Shown: positions 53,846 to 63,863, numbered from the stretch's first letter. The stretch: DNA of 64,000 nucleotides from M0108 sp963841065 (GCA_963841065.1 CAWJBI010000033.1:1-64000), one strand, 5' to 3'. A program made the numbers and translations. Notes: generated from the sequence alone by a model not told the origin.

Positions 53846-55411
53846 CAGGTAGTGGGCGAGGAAGGTGTCGAAGGGCTGGTCGTCGGCGGCTTCGATGGCG
53901 GCCTGGCGGCGCAGGGAATCCTGGGTGAGACCCTGGAAGAGGGCGAGGCGTTCGGGGGACGGGGGCCGCGCCAGGTAGGCCTGGCGATGGGCCTGGGACA
54001 GGCGTTGGGCGAAGTCGAAGAAGCTTTCGCGGCGCTCGCGCATCTCGGCGAGCATGCGGGCGGAGGGGGTCAGGTCCGGGTCCAGGACCTTGGCCCGCTG
54101 CCGATGGAGACTCGCGATGCAGGGCCCCCCGGGGCCGCCGTCGACCCACTCGGCGATGGCGGTCATGGCGTCGAGCAACGCCAGGGCCCAGTCGCGCAAG
54201 GGGATGGCCTGGCCCGCGCGCTCCAGCCGCAGACCCGGTTCGCGGCCACGATGGGCTGTCAGGACCAGATTGTCGTCGATGGCGCGGCGCTCGCGGGCAG
54301 CGATGCGGGGACTGTCCGCCAGTAAGCAGAAGCGGATGAAGGCATCCATGAAGTGGAGTTGCTCCGCCGAGACACCGGCGGGCTCGAAGGCGTTCACATC
54401 GAAAGAGCGCACCTCGATATAGCGCACGCCCCGCCGGCGCAGGGCCTGGGTCGGTTTTTCCATTCCCTCCAGCAGGGGCTTGGGGCGCACCGAGCTGTAG
54501 TACTCGTTCTCGATCTGGAGAATATTGGCGTTGAGCTGCCGGTAGTGGCCATCCACCTTGACGCCGATGGCCTCGTAATGGGGACAGGGGGTCTCGATGG
54601 CCCAGGAGAGGCTGCGAATATAGGCATCCAGGCTGTCGTAATTGGCCTTGATGCCGGTGCCTTCCTCCTGGCGGTTCTGGTAGCCGATATCGCCCAGGCG
54701 CAGGGAGGTCGCGTGGGGATAGTGGAGGGTATGGGGGTCGAAGGCCACCAGGTCGGTCTCGGCGCCCTGGACAAAGGTCTTGCAGACGGCGGGCGAGGCG
54801 CCGAAGAGGTAGGGGATGAGCCAACCATAGCGCTGGATGTTGCGCACCAGGCCCATATAGGCCTCGGAGCGGAAATGGACGGGATCTCCGACCTCCCCCA
54901 CCAGATCCTGGTAGGCGGTCCAGAAATCATCGACGAAGGAACAATTGTAATGGACCCCGGCGATGACCTGCATGGTCCGGCCATAGCGGTAGCCCAGGCC
55001 GCGCCGGTAGATGGTCTTCATGCGCGCCGCGTTGGAGCTGCCATAGCGGGCCAGGGGGATGCGCTCCGCGCCCTCCAGGAGGCAGGGCATGCTAGCGCCC
55101 CAGAGGATCTCCTCCTCCAGATGGGCATGGATGAAACGGTGCAGATCATCCAGGAAATCCAGCAACTCGCCCTTATCCGCCAGGGCCGGGGTGATGAGTT
55201 CCAGCAGGGCCTCGGAAAAATCCGTGGTGATGTAGGGGTGCGTCAGGGCGGAGCCAAAGACCGCCGGGTGGGGCTTGGGGGAGATGGTGCCGCTGGGGGT
55301 GACGCGCAGGGTCTCCTTCTCCAGGCCCACCAGGCCGGCGCGGAACAGGCGGGCCAGCCCGGCCCGCTCGATAGCCGCCATCCGGGCCCGATAACCCCAG
55401 CAGTCATCCAT
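53828..55411 (-). CDS. gshA: Glutamate-cysteine ligase
   Basis: GshA makes gamma-glutamylcysteine, the first step of glutathione synthesis. This is the proteobacterial type: GLEKETLRVTPSGTISPKPH near the N-terminus, ITTDFSEALLELITP, MQVIAGVHYNCSF, GYQNRQEEGTGIKANYDSLD and RRGVRYIEVRSFDVNAFEP. The length is 527 residues against about 518 in E. coli. GGGAG precedes ATG 55411. The last four residues (GSGL) and the stop lie in the RAYT terminal motif. Confidence 0.96.
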   Translation of the reverse strand: MDDCWGYRARMAAIERAGLARLFRAGLVGLEKETLRVTPSGTISPKPHPAVFGSALTHPYITTDFSEALLELITPALADKGELLDFLDDLHRFIHAHLEEEILWGASMPCLLEGAERIPLARYGSSNAARMKTIYRRGLGYRYGRTMQVIAGVHYNCSFVDDFWTAYQDLVGEVGDPVHFRSEAYMGLVRNIQRYGWLIPYLFGASPAVCKTFVQGAETDLVAFDPHTLHYPHATSLRLGDIGYQNRQEEGTGIKANYDSLDAYIRSLSWAIETPCPHYEAIGVKVDGHYRQLNANILQIENEYYSSVRPKPLLEGMEKPTQALRRRGVRYIEVRSFDVNAFEPAGVSAEQLHFMDAFIRFCLLADSPRIAARERRAIDDNLVLTAHRGREPGLRLERAGQAIPLRDWALALLDAMTAIAEWVDGGPGGPCIASLHRQRAKVLDPDLTPSARMLAEMRERRESFFDFAQRLSQAHRQAYLARPPSPERLALFQGLTQDSLRRQAAIEAADDQPFDTFLAHYLGGSGL

Positions 55412-55488
55412 TCAGGACTCCCGGGAACCCGGGGCATTGCCCCGAACTCGAGGTGCCCATGCTGGCCCCGGTTCCACCGCCCGGGCCA

Positions 55489-57594
55489 TCAATCGCGCTT
55501 GGCTTCCCGGACCCGGAAGGTATCGGCGCGCACCACATCCGCCAGGATGCTGGCGGCCTCGCGGATCTGAATCTGCTCAACGACCTTCTGCTGGCGCTCC
55601 ATGACCTCCTCATCGACATCCTCGGCTTCCTCGTCGATGGGCGTCTCGCCCTGGGCGCGCAGAAATTCATCCCGCTGGTGCTTGAGGATTTTCTCGCGCC
55701 GGTCGGCCTGAATCCGGCGGTCGGTCTCCTTGAGGGACACCGTCTTCTCATCGTCGAGTTCGCGCAGCACCCGCTCGCGGGCGGTGAGCATGCGGAAACC
55801 GGGGTCACTGCCGATCCGCTGGGTGGAGGCCTCGCGGAAGGCGCCCAGGTCCCCCAGCTTGGTCTTGTCGTATTTGGCCGAATGGATGCTGTTCCAGGGC
55901 AGGGCATTCTCCAGGGAGCGCTCGCCATGCTCCGCCCCCTGGGGCGCGGTCGGGAAGAGGATATCCGGCTCCACGCCCCGCAACTGGGTGCTACTGCCAC
56001 TGATGCGATAAAACTCGGCCATGGTCAGGCGCAGGCGGCCCAGGTCCTCGCCATTACCGGGGACATAACGATTGAGGTCGATCAGGGTCTGCACCGTGCC
56101 CTTGCCGAAGGTCGGCTCGCCAATGATGATGGCACGCCCATAATCCTGCATGGCCGCCGAAAAGATCTCCGAGGCGGAGGCGCTATTGCGATCGACCAGG
56201 ACCGCCAGCGGCCCGCTATAGGCGGCCCCGGCGGCGACATCGCTCTCGACCTCCACCTTGCCGAAGGAGTCCTTGACCTGGACCACCGGGCCCTTGTCGA
56301 TAAAGAGACCCGTCAGGTCAGTTGCCTCCGTCAAGGAGCCCCCGCCGTTGCCGCGCAGGTCCACCACGATGCCATCCACGCCTTTGCGCTTGAGGTCCGC
56401 GAGCAGACCCTGGACATCGCGGGTGGTGCTGCGGAAGTCCTTGTCGCCATCGGACTCGGCGCGAAAATCGCGATAAAAGCCCGGCACCTCAAGGACACCG
56501 ATGCGTAGCCCCCGGGCATTGGGCAGGTCTTCCAGCACATAGGCCTTGGCGGCCTGGTCCTCCAGCTTGATCTCGTTGCGCACCAGGGAGACGGTGCGGG
56601 TGACGCCCTCCGTCCCGGCCGACTTGGGCAGAAGCTGTAGACGCACCACCGAGTCCTTGGGCCCCCGAATCTTGTCCACCACATCCTGGAGCCGCCAGCC
56701 GACCACATCCTCCATGGCCCCGTCCGGGCCCTGGGCGACGCCCACGATCCGGTCACCGGAGTGAATGAGGCCGGAAAGCCGGGCCGGACCGCCCGGGATG
56801 GTGCGCTGGACCTCGGTGTAATCCGCATCACCCTTGAGTACGGCGCCAATGCCCTCCAGGGACAGCCTCATGCTGATGTCGAAGTTTTCCGCCGTGCTCG
56901 GGGACATAAAGCTGGTGTGAGGCTCCAGCGTTTCGATGTAGGCATTGACGAAGGTTTGATAGACGTCGTCGCTATCGAACTGCCGCACCCGGCGCGCCAG
57001 GCCCTCGTAGCGCTCACCCAGCAGCTTGCGGATCTCGGTATCGCTCTTTTTGGCCAGCTTGAGGCCCAGCCAATCATTCTTGACCCGCTGACGCCAGACA
57101 TCGTCCAGATCCGCGGCGTTAGCCACCCATTCCGCCTTGGCGCGGTCGAAACGATACTGCTCGTCCTGGTCAAAACTGAAGCCCTTATCGAGGAGCCCCA
57201 TGGCAAAGGCGATCCGGTTCTCGACGTTCTTGCGATAGAGGCGGAAGACCTCGAAGCCGAGATCGACCTTGCCACGCTTCAAATCGTCGTCCAGGTGCTT
57301 GAATTCGCGCTTGAAGCGATCGACCTCCTGACGGGTGAAGAAGGAGCGGTTGGGGTCCAGGGACTTGAGATAGGCCACGAATATCTGATCGGCAAAGGCG
57401 TCATCCAGCGTGACCTTGCGATAGTGGAAGCGCTCCAGGACCTTGTTGATGACCTGGGTCGTCTTCTCCTGACGGGCCTTGGGCTGCAAATCCCCGATCG
57501 CCACATCCTGGGACTTGGCCCCCACGCAGCCACTGGCCAGCACCAGCAGGGTTGACAGAAGGAGATGGAAAAAGGGACGACGGGGCATTTTCAT
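55489..57594 (-). CDS. prc: C-terminal processing (tail-specific) protease Prc
   Basis: The 701-residue periplasmic S41 protease trims or degrades envelope proteins. The signal peptide ends near LVLASGC, followed by an N-terminal helical domain (DDAFADQIFVAYLKSLDPNR SFF), a PDZ domain (TIPGGPARLSGLIHSGDRIV GV), and the catalytic part: DLRGNGGGSLTEATDLTGLF, NSASASEIFSAAMQDYGRA with the Ser, and FGKGTVQTL with the Lys. The C-terminal DUF3340 region (KETDRRIQADRREKILKHQR) is present. Two starts, ATG 57594 and 57588, are possible. Confidence 0.95.
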   Translation of the reverse strand: MKMPRRPFFHLLLSTLLVLASGCVGAKSQDVAIGDLQPKARQEKTTQVINKVLERFHYRKVTLDDAFADQIFVAYLKSLDPNRSFFTRQEVDRFKREFKHLDDDLKRGKVDLGFEVFRLYRKNVENRIAFAMGLLDKGFSFDQDEQYRFDRAKAEWVANAADLDDVWRQRVKNDWLGLKLAKKSDTEIRKLLGERYEGLARRVRQFDSDDVYQTFVNAYIETLEPHTSFMSPSTAENFDISMRLSLEGIGAVLKGDADYTEVQRTIPGGPARLSGLIHSGDRIVGVAQGPDGAMEDVVGWRLQDVVDKIRGPKDSVVRLQLLPKSAGTEGVTRTVSLVRNEIKLEDQAAKAYVLEDLPNARGLRIGVLEVPGFYRDFRAESDGDKDFRSTTRDVQGLLADLKRKGVDGIVVDLRGNGGGSLTEATDLTGLFIDKGPVVQVKDSFGKVEVESDVAAGAAYSGPLAVLVDRNSASASEIFSAAMQDYGRAIIIGEPTFGKGTVQTLIDLNRYVPGNGEDLGRLRLTMAEFYRISGSSTQLRGVEPDILFPTAPQGAEHGERSLENALPWNSIHSAKYDKTKLGDLGAFREASTQRIGSDPGFRMLTARERVLRELDDEKTVSLKETDRRIQADRREKILKHQRDEFLRAQGETPIDEEAEDVDEEVMERQQKVVEQIQIREAASILADVVRADTFRVREAKRD

Positions 57595-57685
57595 GCGCGA
57601 GTACTCTCGAGGTGATTCTAATTGGATAAGTCAGACAGGTTGGCAGGCCCAAGGTTCGACCTGTCCTAACCGCTTCCGGAGGCCC

Positions 57686-58204
57686 TCAAGCCGACTGCCC
57701 GCCCTGGCGATAGACCTTGCGGCGGAAAAGATCGGTACGGCGACTGACGACCCGATCGACAAAGAGGGTGCCGTCGAGGTGGTCCATCTCGTGCTGGACC
57801 GCCCGGGCCTCGTAGCCCTCCATCTCGAACTCCAGGGGGGCCCCCTGGGGATCACAGGCACTCAGGCGAATCTTGCCGGCCCGAATGACATTACCGGTGT
57901 AATCCGGCACGGACAGGCAGCCCTCGCGGGCCATTTCGAAGCCATCCCAGTGGGTGATCTCGGGATTGACCAAGACCAGATAGCCGTGGTTGGGGGTGTT
58001 CTTGCGACCGGAGACGTCCACGATGACGATCCGCTTGAAGACGTTGACCTGAGGCGCGGCGATGCCTACCGCCGCCGGCCCGGCCTGGCGAGTCTCCTCC
58101 AGATCGGCGATGAAGGCGCGCAGCTCATCGTCGAACTGGGCAACGGTCGCGGACACCTGGCGCAACCGCTCGTCCGGCAGGGTAAGAATTTCGAGTACGG
58201 CCAT
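57686..58204 (-). CDS. def: Peptide deformylase
   Basis: Def removes the formyl group from nascent proteins. The three metal-site motifs are present: AVGIAAPQVN, EGCLSVPD with the Cys ligand, and QHEMDHLDG with both His ligands and the catalytic Glu. The 172-residue length is normal. It starts 2 bp after the upstream ACT-domain gene, so the two are probably co-transcribed. Confidence 0.96.
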   Translation of the reverse strand: MAVLEILTLPDERLRQVSATVAQFDDELRAFIADLEETRQAGPAAVGIAAPQVNVFKRIVIVDVSGRKNTPNHGYLVLVNPEITHWDGFEMAREGCLSVPDYTGNVIRAGKIRLSACDPQGAPLEFEMEGYEARAVQHEMDHLDGTLFVDRVVSRRTDLFRRKVYRQGGQSA

Positions 58205-58206
58205 GA

Positions 58207-58728
58207 TTAACCGATCAGGGTCTCGACGGCCGAGATATCCACCGCGATGCCACCGGCCACCAGTCCCGCTACCGCCGCCTCCAGGGCCTCCAGCGGGCTT
58301 TCGGAATAACCCTGGATATTCATCAGGTAGAAGGGGCGCTGAGGGTCGCCACCGACATCGGACTCCAACTCCAGAATATTGAAGCCCACCCGGGCCAAGG
58401 CCCCGGTCACGTCAGCGACGATGCCGGCGCGGTCCGCCCCGGCGACGCGCACCTGGACATTGGGGACCAGGTGCCGATGCAGACCGCCACCCATGGCATC
58501 GATGTGCAGGCACAGACCCAGATCCGCCACCACGGGCGCCAGGGCCTGGCGCAGCCGCTCCGCCCCGCCCACCACCTCGGCCATCAACATGATGGTGAAA
58601 TTGCCGCCCAGACGGATCATGGAGGCCTCGCCCAGACTGCCTCCCGCCTCGAAAATGGCCTGGGTGACCCGGGCCACGATACCAGGCCGGTCCTCCCCCA
58701 CCAGGGTCAACATGTGCCATTCAGCCAA
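58207..58728 (-). CDS. gcvR: ACT-domain protein, GcvR family
   Basis: The 173-residue protein has two ACT domains: MLTLVGEDRPGIVARVTQAI FEAGGSL at residues 6-35 and VQVRVAGADRAGIVADVTGA LA at about 92-115. It matches GcvR, the accessory repressor of the glycine cleavage genes in E. coli, but the family also includes unlinked amino-acid sensors. It is immediately upstream of def. Confidence 0.82.
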   Translation of the reverse strand: MAEWHMLTLVGEDRPGIVARVTQAIFEAGGSLGEASMIRLGGNFTIMLMAEVVGGAERLRQALAPVVADLGLCLHIDAMGGGLHRHLVPNVQVRVAGADRAGIVADVTGALARVGFNILELESDVGGDPQRPFYLMNIQGYSESPLEALEAAVAGLVAGGIAVDISAVETLIG

Positions 58729-58801
58729 GATTCACCTCGTCGCGCACTCGGATTTGTGCCGCATGGTACGTCGAAATGGGTGGTGGGGGAAATCGGAAGC
58801 C

Positions 58802-59542
58802 CTACGCATGATGGGGCTCGATCCAGATGAGGCTGGCCATGCGCCCCGTGGCGCCGTCCCGGCGATAGGAATAGAAGCGCCCGGCATCCTGGAAGGTGCA
58901 AAGGCCCGCCCCCCGGACCTCCCGCACGCCGAGCCTGGCGAGCCTGTGGCGCGCCAGCAGCGGCAGGTCCGCCAGCCACTGGCCCTGGCCAAGGGGGACG
59001 AAGGCCGCTTCGGCCTGCCCGTCCCAGGCCAGAAAACACTCTCGCACCTCGGTCCCCACCTCGAAGGCCCCGGGCCCGATAGCGGGGCCCATCCAGGCCA
59101 GCAGGGACTCGGGGGGGCCCCCGAGACGGGCCAGGGCGGCCTCGATCACGCCCGCGGCCAGGCCGCGCCAGCCGGCATGGACAGCGGCGACCCGGGTGCC
59201 AGCGCGGTCGCAGAGCAGGATCGGCAGGCAGTCGGCAGTCAGGACGGCGCAGACCTGGCCCGGACCCCAGGCCACCATGGCGTCCGCCTCGCAAGCCGCC
59301 ACGGGCTCATGGGCCAGCGCCACCGCGCAGCCATGGACCTGGCGCAACCAGCGGGGCGCGGCGGGCAGGCCCAGCTTCAGGCGCAGCCGCTCCCGGTTCG
59401 CGGCCACGCAGGTGGCATCGTCCCCCACGTGATCGCCCAGATTGAGCCCCGCGTAGGGACCGAGGCTGATTCCGCCACGCCGGGTGGTGCTGATCGCCCG
59501 CACCCAGGGCGGGGCGGACCAGTCGGCCTCAAGCCACTCCAT
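58802..59542 (-). CDS. pgeF: Peptidoglycan editing factor PgeF (YfiH/DUF152 laccase-fold)
   Basis: The 246-residue protein has TTRRGGISLGPYAGLNLGDH VGDD, RWLRQVHG, LTADCLPILLCDR and VAAVHAGWRGLAAGVIEAAL, the His-Cys-His zinc site of the YfiH family. E. coli PgeF removes L-Ser misincorporated into muropeptides; some relatives act as purine nucleoside phosphorylases. Its start overlaps the end of rluD by 14 bp, the arrangement usual in gammaproteobacteria. Confidence 0.94.
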   Translation of the reverse strand: MEWLEADWSAPPWVRAISTTRRGGISLGPYAGLNLGDHVGDDATCVAANRERLRLKLGLPAAPRWLRQVHGCAVALAHEPVAACEADAMVAWGPGQVCAVLTADCLPILLCDRAGTRVAAVHAGWRGLAAGVIEAALARLGGPPESLLAWMGPAIGPGAFEVGTEVRECFLAWDGQAEAAFVPLGQGQWLADLPLLARHRLARLGVREVRGAGLCTFQDAGRFYSYRRDGATGRMASLIWIEPHHA

Positions 59543-60512
59543 CCGCGTCCTCCCGCAGCAGGCTCACCAGATCCAGCATGTCCGCCGCCAGCGGGATCTC
59601 CCAGGCCAACTCTTCACCCGTGTGCGGATGAGGAAAGCCGAGACGGATGGCGTGCAGGGCCTGGCGCGGAAAGGCCCTCACCCCGGCCACCAGCCGCGCC
59701 GAGGCGCCCTTGGGCGGCCGGGGCCGACCGCCATAGACCGGATCGCCCAGGATGGGGTAATGGATATGGGCCATGTGGACCCGGATCTGATGGGTGCGCC
59801 CGGTTTCCAGTCGCACCGCCAGGAGGGCATGGCCCCGAAAGGCCTCGAGGAGGCGGTAATGGGTGACCGCCGGCCGACCGCCGGGGACCACCGCCATCTG
59901 GGTGCGCTGACGCGGATGCCGGCCCACCGGGGCATCGACATGGCCACCGCCCGTCGGGACGCCCGTCACCAGGGCGCGATACTCCCGATGGACCTGGCGT
60001 TGCTGGAGCAGGTCCACCAGAAACTTGTGCGCCTGCAAGGTGCGGGCGACCACCAACAAGCCGCTGGTATCCTTGTCGAGGCGGTGGACCAGGCCACCCC
60101 GGGGGACCAGGGCCAGTTCCGGGGCATGGTGGAGCAAGGCATTCTGGAGGGTGCCATCGGGATTACCGGCGGCCGGATGGACGACCAGCCCGGCGGGCTT
60201 GTTGATCACCAGGATAGCCTCGTCCTCGAAGACGATGTCCAGAGGCAGATCCTGGGGTTGGCAGGTCTCGTCCGGCGCCACCACCGGTTCCAGCCACACC
60301 TCCTCCCCGCCCCAGACCTTGTCACGCCGCCGACAAGCTTGACCGTTGAGGCGCACCCGGCCCTCATCGATCCATTGTTGCAGCCGACTGCGCGAGAATT
60401 CGGGCAGCAACTCGGCCAGGGCCTGATCCAGGCGCTGACCACCCAGGTCGGCGCCCAAGCGGCAGGCACGGGGGGCCGTGGCGGCGGCTATCACCCGACC
60501 ACCCGCTGGCAA
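59529..60512 (-). CDS. rluD: 23S rRNA pseudouridine synthase RluD
   Basis: RluD modifies U1911, U1915 and U1917 in helix 69 of 23S rRNA. An S4 domain (GGQRLDQALAELLPEFSRSR LQQWIDEGRVRLNG) is followed by the catalytic loop GGLVHRLDKDTSGLLVVART with its Asp, and RLETGRTHQIRVHMAHIHYP. The length is 327 residues. It is divergent from bamD by 71 bp, the conserved gammaproteobacterial layout. Confidence 0.95.
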   Translation of the reverse strand: MPAGGRVIAAATAPRACRLGADLGGQRLDQALAELLPEFSRSRLQQWIDEGRVRLNGQACRRRDKVWGGEEVWLEPVVAPDETCQPQDLPLDIVFEDEAILVINKPAGLVVHPAAGNPDGTLQNALLHHAPELALVPRGGLVHRLDKDTSGLLVVARTLQAHKFLVDLLQQRQVHREYRALVTGVPTGGGHVDAPVGRHPRQRTQMAVVPGGRPAVTHYRLLEAFRGHALLAVRLETGRTHQIRVHMAHIHYPILGDPVYGGRPRPPKGASARLVAGVRAFPRQALHAIRLGFPHPHTGEELAWEIPLAADMLDLVSLLREDADGVA

Positions 60513-60583
60513 TGAAGAAGCCGCCTCGCGCCCGTCCGTCCATGGGTTATACTGCGGCCGTTTTCGTCTGGATGAATCATCGC

Positions 60584-61426
60584 ATGTATTACCGGATCAA
60601 ACCTTTCCTGCCTACCCTTGGGCCCCTGATGGCCCTGGCACTCCTCCTGTCCGGCTGTTCCTGGTTTGGTAACCAGGAAGACACGACCAAGGATTGGAGC
60701 GCCTCGAAACTCTACTCCGAGGCCTCCGCGGAGCTGAACAGCGGCAGCTACGAGACGGCCATCGAATATTACGAGAAGCTGGAGGCCCGCTTCCCCTTCG
60801 GCCGCTACGCCATGCAGGCCCAACTTGACGTCTCTTATGCCTATTACAAGGCGGACAAGCCCGAGGAGGCTATCGCGGCGGCGGACCGTTTCATCAAGCT
60901 GTACCCCCAGAGCCCCTACGTGGACTACGCCTACTACTTCAAAGGCATCGTCAACTACAACCGCAGCGTCGATTTTCTCGACCGCTACATCCCGACCGAC
61001 CGCTCCCAGCGCGACCCCGGCTCGGCCCTGGATGCCTTCAACGACTTCTCGGAACTGGTGCGGCGCTTCCCGGACAGCAAATATACCCCCGACGCCCGCC
61101 AGCGCATGCTTTACCTGCGCGGCAACCTGGCCAGGAACGAGGTCAACATCGCGAAATTCTACGTCAAGCAGGGCGCCTACATGGCGGCGGTGGACCGCTG
61201 CAACCACGTCATCCAGCACTTTCAGCGCACCGCCGCGGTACGCGACGCCCTGGTGACCATGATCGACGCCTACAAGCGCCTGGGCAAGGAAGATCTCGCC
61301 ACCGACGCCCAGCGGGTGCTCGACCTCAATGACAAAGAGGGAAAATTCGTCTCCGACGGCTTGCCTCCGGAGGAAGTCAGCCTGACCCGGAAGCTCTGGG
61401 ATTATCTGGAACTCGACAAGAACTGA
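60584..61426 (+). CDS. bamD: Outer membrane assembly lipoprotein BamD
   Basis: BamD is the essential lipoprotein of the BAM complex that folds outer-membrane barrels. The signal peptide ends in lipobox LLSGC, followed by TPR-like helices (YSEASAELNSGSYETAIEYY, YAYYKADKPEEAIAAADRFI) and the conserved YAYYFKGIVNYNRSVDFLDR. ATG 60584 gives a normal signal peptide; earlier in-frame starts at 60512 and 60572 would add charged residues before it. Confidence 0.95.
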   Translation: MYYRIKPFLPTLGPLMALALLLSGCSWFGNQEDTTKDWSASKLYSEASAELNSGSYETAIEYYEKLEARFPFGRYAMQAQLDVSYAYYKADKPEEAIAAADRFIKLYPQSPYVDYAYYFKGIVNYNRSVDFLDRYIPTDRSQRDPGSALDAFNDFSELVRRFPDSKYTPDARQRMLYLRGNLARNEVNIAKFYVKQGAYMAAVDRCNHVIQHFQRTAAVRDALVTMIDAYKRLGKEDLATDAQRVLDLNDKEGKFVSDGLPPEEVSLTRKLWDYLELDKN

Positions 61427-61442
61427 CGACGCCTGGGATGAA

Positions 61443-61467
61443 GGCCGGGGGCGATCCTACCCCGGCC
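61443..61467. terminator. Convergent-gene hairpin between bamD and glnB
   Basis: GGCCGGGG pairs perfectly with CCCCGGCC around a 9-nt loop in the 50-bp gap between convergent genes. There is no T-run; it may act on both strands. Confidence 0.5.
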
Positions 61468-61476
61468 TACCCTCTC

Positions 61477-61815
61477 TCAAACCGCCGCTATGTCTTCCTC
61501 TCCCGTACGGATACGCACCACGCGGCTCACATCGCTGACAAAAATCTTGCCGTCGCCGATCTTGCCGGTGCGGGCGGAGGTGGTGATGGCCTCGACGCAG
61601 GCATCGACCAACTCATCGTTCAGGACGATCTCGATCTTTACTTTGGGCAGAAAATCAACCACATATTCCGCGCCTCGATAGAGTTCGGTGTGACCCTTCT
61701 GCCGACCAAACCCCTTGACCTCGATGGCGGTCATGCCTGTTATGCCCGCCACGGACAAGGCCTCGCGGACGTCATCCAGTTTGAATGGCTTGATTATGGC
61801 CTCAATCTTTTTCAC
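61477..61815 (-). CDS. glnB: Nitrogen regulatory protein P-II
   Basis: The 112-residue P-II signal protein reports 2-oxoglutarate and ATP/ADP status to glutamine synthetase control and NtrB. IEAIIKPFKLDDVREAL starts the protein, the T-loop GFGRQKGHTELYRGAEY includes the uridylylated Tyr51, and TGKIGDGKIFV is the C-terminal signature. GTG 61815 is chosen because AGGAGA precedes it and homology starts there; the longer upstream frame is rejected. Confidence 0.96.
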   Translation of the reverse strand: MKKIEAIIKPFKLDDVREALSVAGITGMTAIEVKGFGRQKGHTELYRGAEYVVDFLPKVKIEIVLNDELVDACVEAITTSARTGKIGDGKIFVSDVSRVVRIRTGEEDIAAV

Positions 61816-61911
61816 TAGGATCTCCTGCTGTTGAATTCGTGGGTTATAAAACATCCGCCAGTATAGTTTAAGAGGTGGGACCACACACGGCGGCATTCAC
61901 TCGTCTCAGGC

Positions 61912-63537
61912 TCAAAATCCGCTGGTGATGGGATAGCGCCGGTCGCGGCCAAAGGCCCTGGTGGTGATGCGCACGCCGGGCGGGGCTTGACGGCGTTTGT
62001 ATTCATTACGATCCACCAGGCGCGTCACCCGCCGAACCAGGTCCTCCGGAAAGCCGGCGGCGACGATGGCAGCCACGCTCTCATCATCCTCGATGTAGCG
62101 CTTGAGGATAGGGTCGAGAATCTCGTAATCCGGGAGACTGTCCTGGTCGGTCTGGTTGGGCCGCAATTCCGCCGAGGGCGGCCGATCGATCACTCGCTGG
62201 GGGATGACTGGCGCGGGGCCGAGGCCATTGCGATAGGCCGCCAGGCGATAGACCAGGGTCTTGGGCACATCCTTGATGGGGGCAAACCCCCCCGCCATGT
62301 CGCCATAGAGGGTCGCGTAGCCCACGGCGACCTCGCTCTTGTTGCCGGTAGTCAGCAGCATCTTGCCCTTCTTGTTGCTGATTGCCATGAGGATGATGCC
62401 CCGACAACGAGCCTGGATATTCTCTTCGGTCACGTCCAGGTCGCATCCCGCGAATTCATCCGCCAGCATGCCGAGAAAGGCCTTAAAAGCCGGCTCGATG
62501 GGCACGATGCGATGGGCCACGCCCTGCGTCCGCGCCTGTTCCAAGGCATCATCGACGCTCATGTCCGCCGTATAGCGCGAAGGCATAAGCACCGCCTCCA
62601 CCTGGTCCGCCCCCAAGGCGTCCACCGCGATCGCCAAGGTCAGGGCCGAATCGATACCGCCCGACAGACCCAGCACGGCGCCCCGGAAGCCATTCTTGCG
62701 CACATAATCCCGCACCCCCAGGACCAGGGCGCCATAGACCCCCTCCTCCGCCGCCGGGATGGGGGCGAAGGCACCGGGACGCGGGCAAGGGGCTTGACCT
62801 GCAGGACCCACCTCCACCTCGACCAGCAGCATCGCCTCCGCGAAGAAGGGTGCCCTCTGGGTCAGTTGGCCCTGGGCATCCACCACGAAGGAGCCGCCGT
62901 CAAAGACCAGTTCATCCTGTCCGCCGACCAGGTTGGCGTAAAGGATCGGCAATTGGTGTTCCTGGGCGCGACGGACTAGGAGTTCCTCGCGCTCCGGGGC
63001 CTTACCGGCGTGGTAGGGCGAAGCGTTGAGATTGATCAGCAGTCGCGCTCCCGCCGCCGCCGCCAGCCGGGTGGGGCCCTCCTCCCAGATGTCCTCGCAG
63101 ATGCTGATGCCAAGCTGCGTACCCTGAAAATCGATCACACAGGGGGCATGACCTGGCTGAAAATAGCGCTTCTCGTCGAAGACACTGTAATTGGGCAACA
63201 TTTGCTTGGCGTATTCCGCCACCAGCCGGCCATCCAGGATCAGCCCCGCGACATTGAAGAGGCTCCCCAGGTCCCGCTTCGGATAGCCCAGCACCAGGCC
63301 GATCCCCTGACTCGCGGCGCGGATATCCTCCAGGGCCGCCCCTACGCGCTCGATCAGTTCTGACCGCAGCAGCAGATCCTCGGGGGGATAGCCCGTCAAG
63401 GTCAGCTCGGGAAAGACCACCAGGTCGGCGCCATGCCGCTCCCGCGCCTCCTGGGCCACCAGGATGACACGGTCACGGTTAGCGGCGACATCGCCGACCA
63501 GGAGATTGACTTGAGCGATGAGGATGCGCATGGTCAT
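61912..63537 (-). CDS. nadE: Glutamine-dependent NAD+ synthetase
   Basis: NadE converts deamido-NAD to NAD. The N-terminal nitrilase-type glutaminase has the Glu-Lys-Cys triad regions VVFPELTLTGYPPEDLLL, KQMLPNYSVFDEKRYF and LGISICEDIWE. The C-terminal synthetase has LGLSGGIDSALTLAIAVDAL and MLLTTGNKSEVAVGYATLYG DMAGG. The length is about 541 residues. ATG 63537 has GGAG at 8-nt spacing; the frame is open to 63579 but without better support. Confidence 0.95.
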   Translation of the reverse strand: MTMRILIAQVNLLVGDVAANRDRVILVAQEARERHGADLVVFPELTLTGYPPEDLLLRSELIERVGAALEDIRAASQGIGLVLGYPKRDLGSLFNVAGLILDGRLVAEYAKQMLPNYSVFDEKRYFQPGHAPCVIDFQGTQLGISICEDIWEEGPTRLAAAAGARLLINLNASPYHAGKAPEREELLVRRAQEHQLPILYANLVGGQDELVFDGGSFVVDAQGQLTQRAPFFAEAMLLVEVEVGPAGQAPCPRPGAFAPIPAAEEGVYGALVLGVRDYVRKNGFRGAVLGLSGGIDSALTLAIAVDALGADQVEAVLMPSRYTADMSVDDALEQARTQGVAHRIVPIEPAFKAFLGMLADEFAGCDLDVTEENIQARCRGIILMAISNKKGKMLLTTGNKSEVAVGYATLYGDMAGGFAPIKDVPKTLVYRLAAYRNGLGPAPVIPQRVIDRPPSAELRPNQTDQDSLPDYEILDPILKRYIEDDESVAAIVAAGFPEDLVRRVTRLVDRNEYKRRQAPPGVRITTRAFGRDRRYPITSGF

Positions 63538-63863
63538 GTCAGGGACTCCGCCCGCCAATCCCGGCCCGGTGGCCATCACTGCCGAGACGACATTAACAGG
63601 AATTACAAAGAGTTAATTGATTGTCCGAGGGATTCCACGGAGGTAAGGGTTGGACAACAAGGCCGGCCTCTCTCGAATGGTATCAGGATAGCAGCCTGAA
63701 GGTACGGCGGTTATTTCATATTTCCACGGCTTTACAGGCATCTGTTTTATAAAGACTTTTACTCCATAATATCGGATTTTGCCGTATCTCGTCGCCTGAG
63801 TTTCCATGGCTGTTTCCGGAATCTCTAGCCGGTGGGCAGGCAGACTCCTCGGGACGCGCCATC
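63538..63863. other. Intergenic stretch
   Basis: About 325 bp between divergent nadE and the LysE remnant. No gene, RNA or repeat was recognised. Confidence 0.4.

Noticed and set aside
61987..62979. A 330-codon plus-strand frame opposite nadE
   Set aside because: It is antisense to conserved NadE motifs and has no domain of its own.
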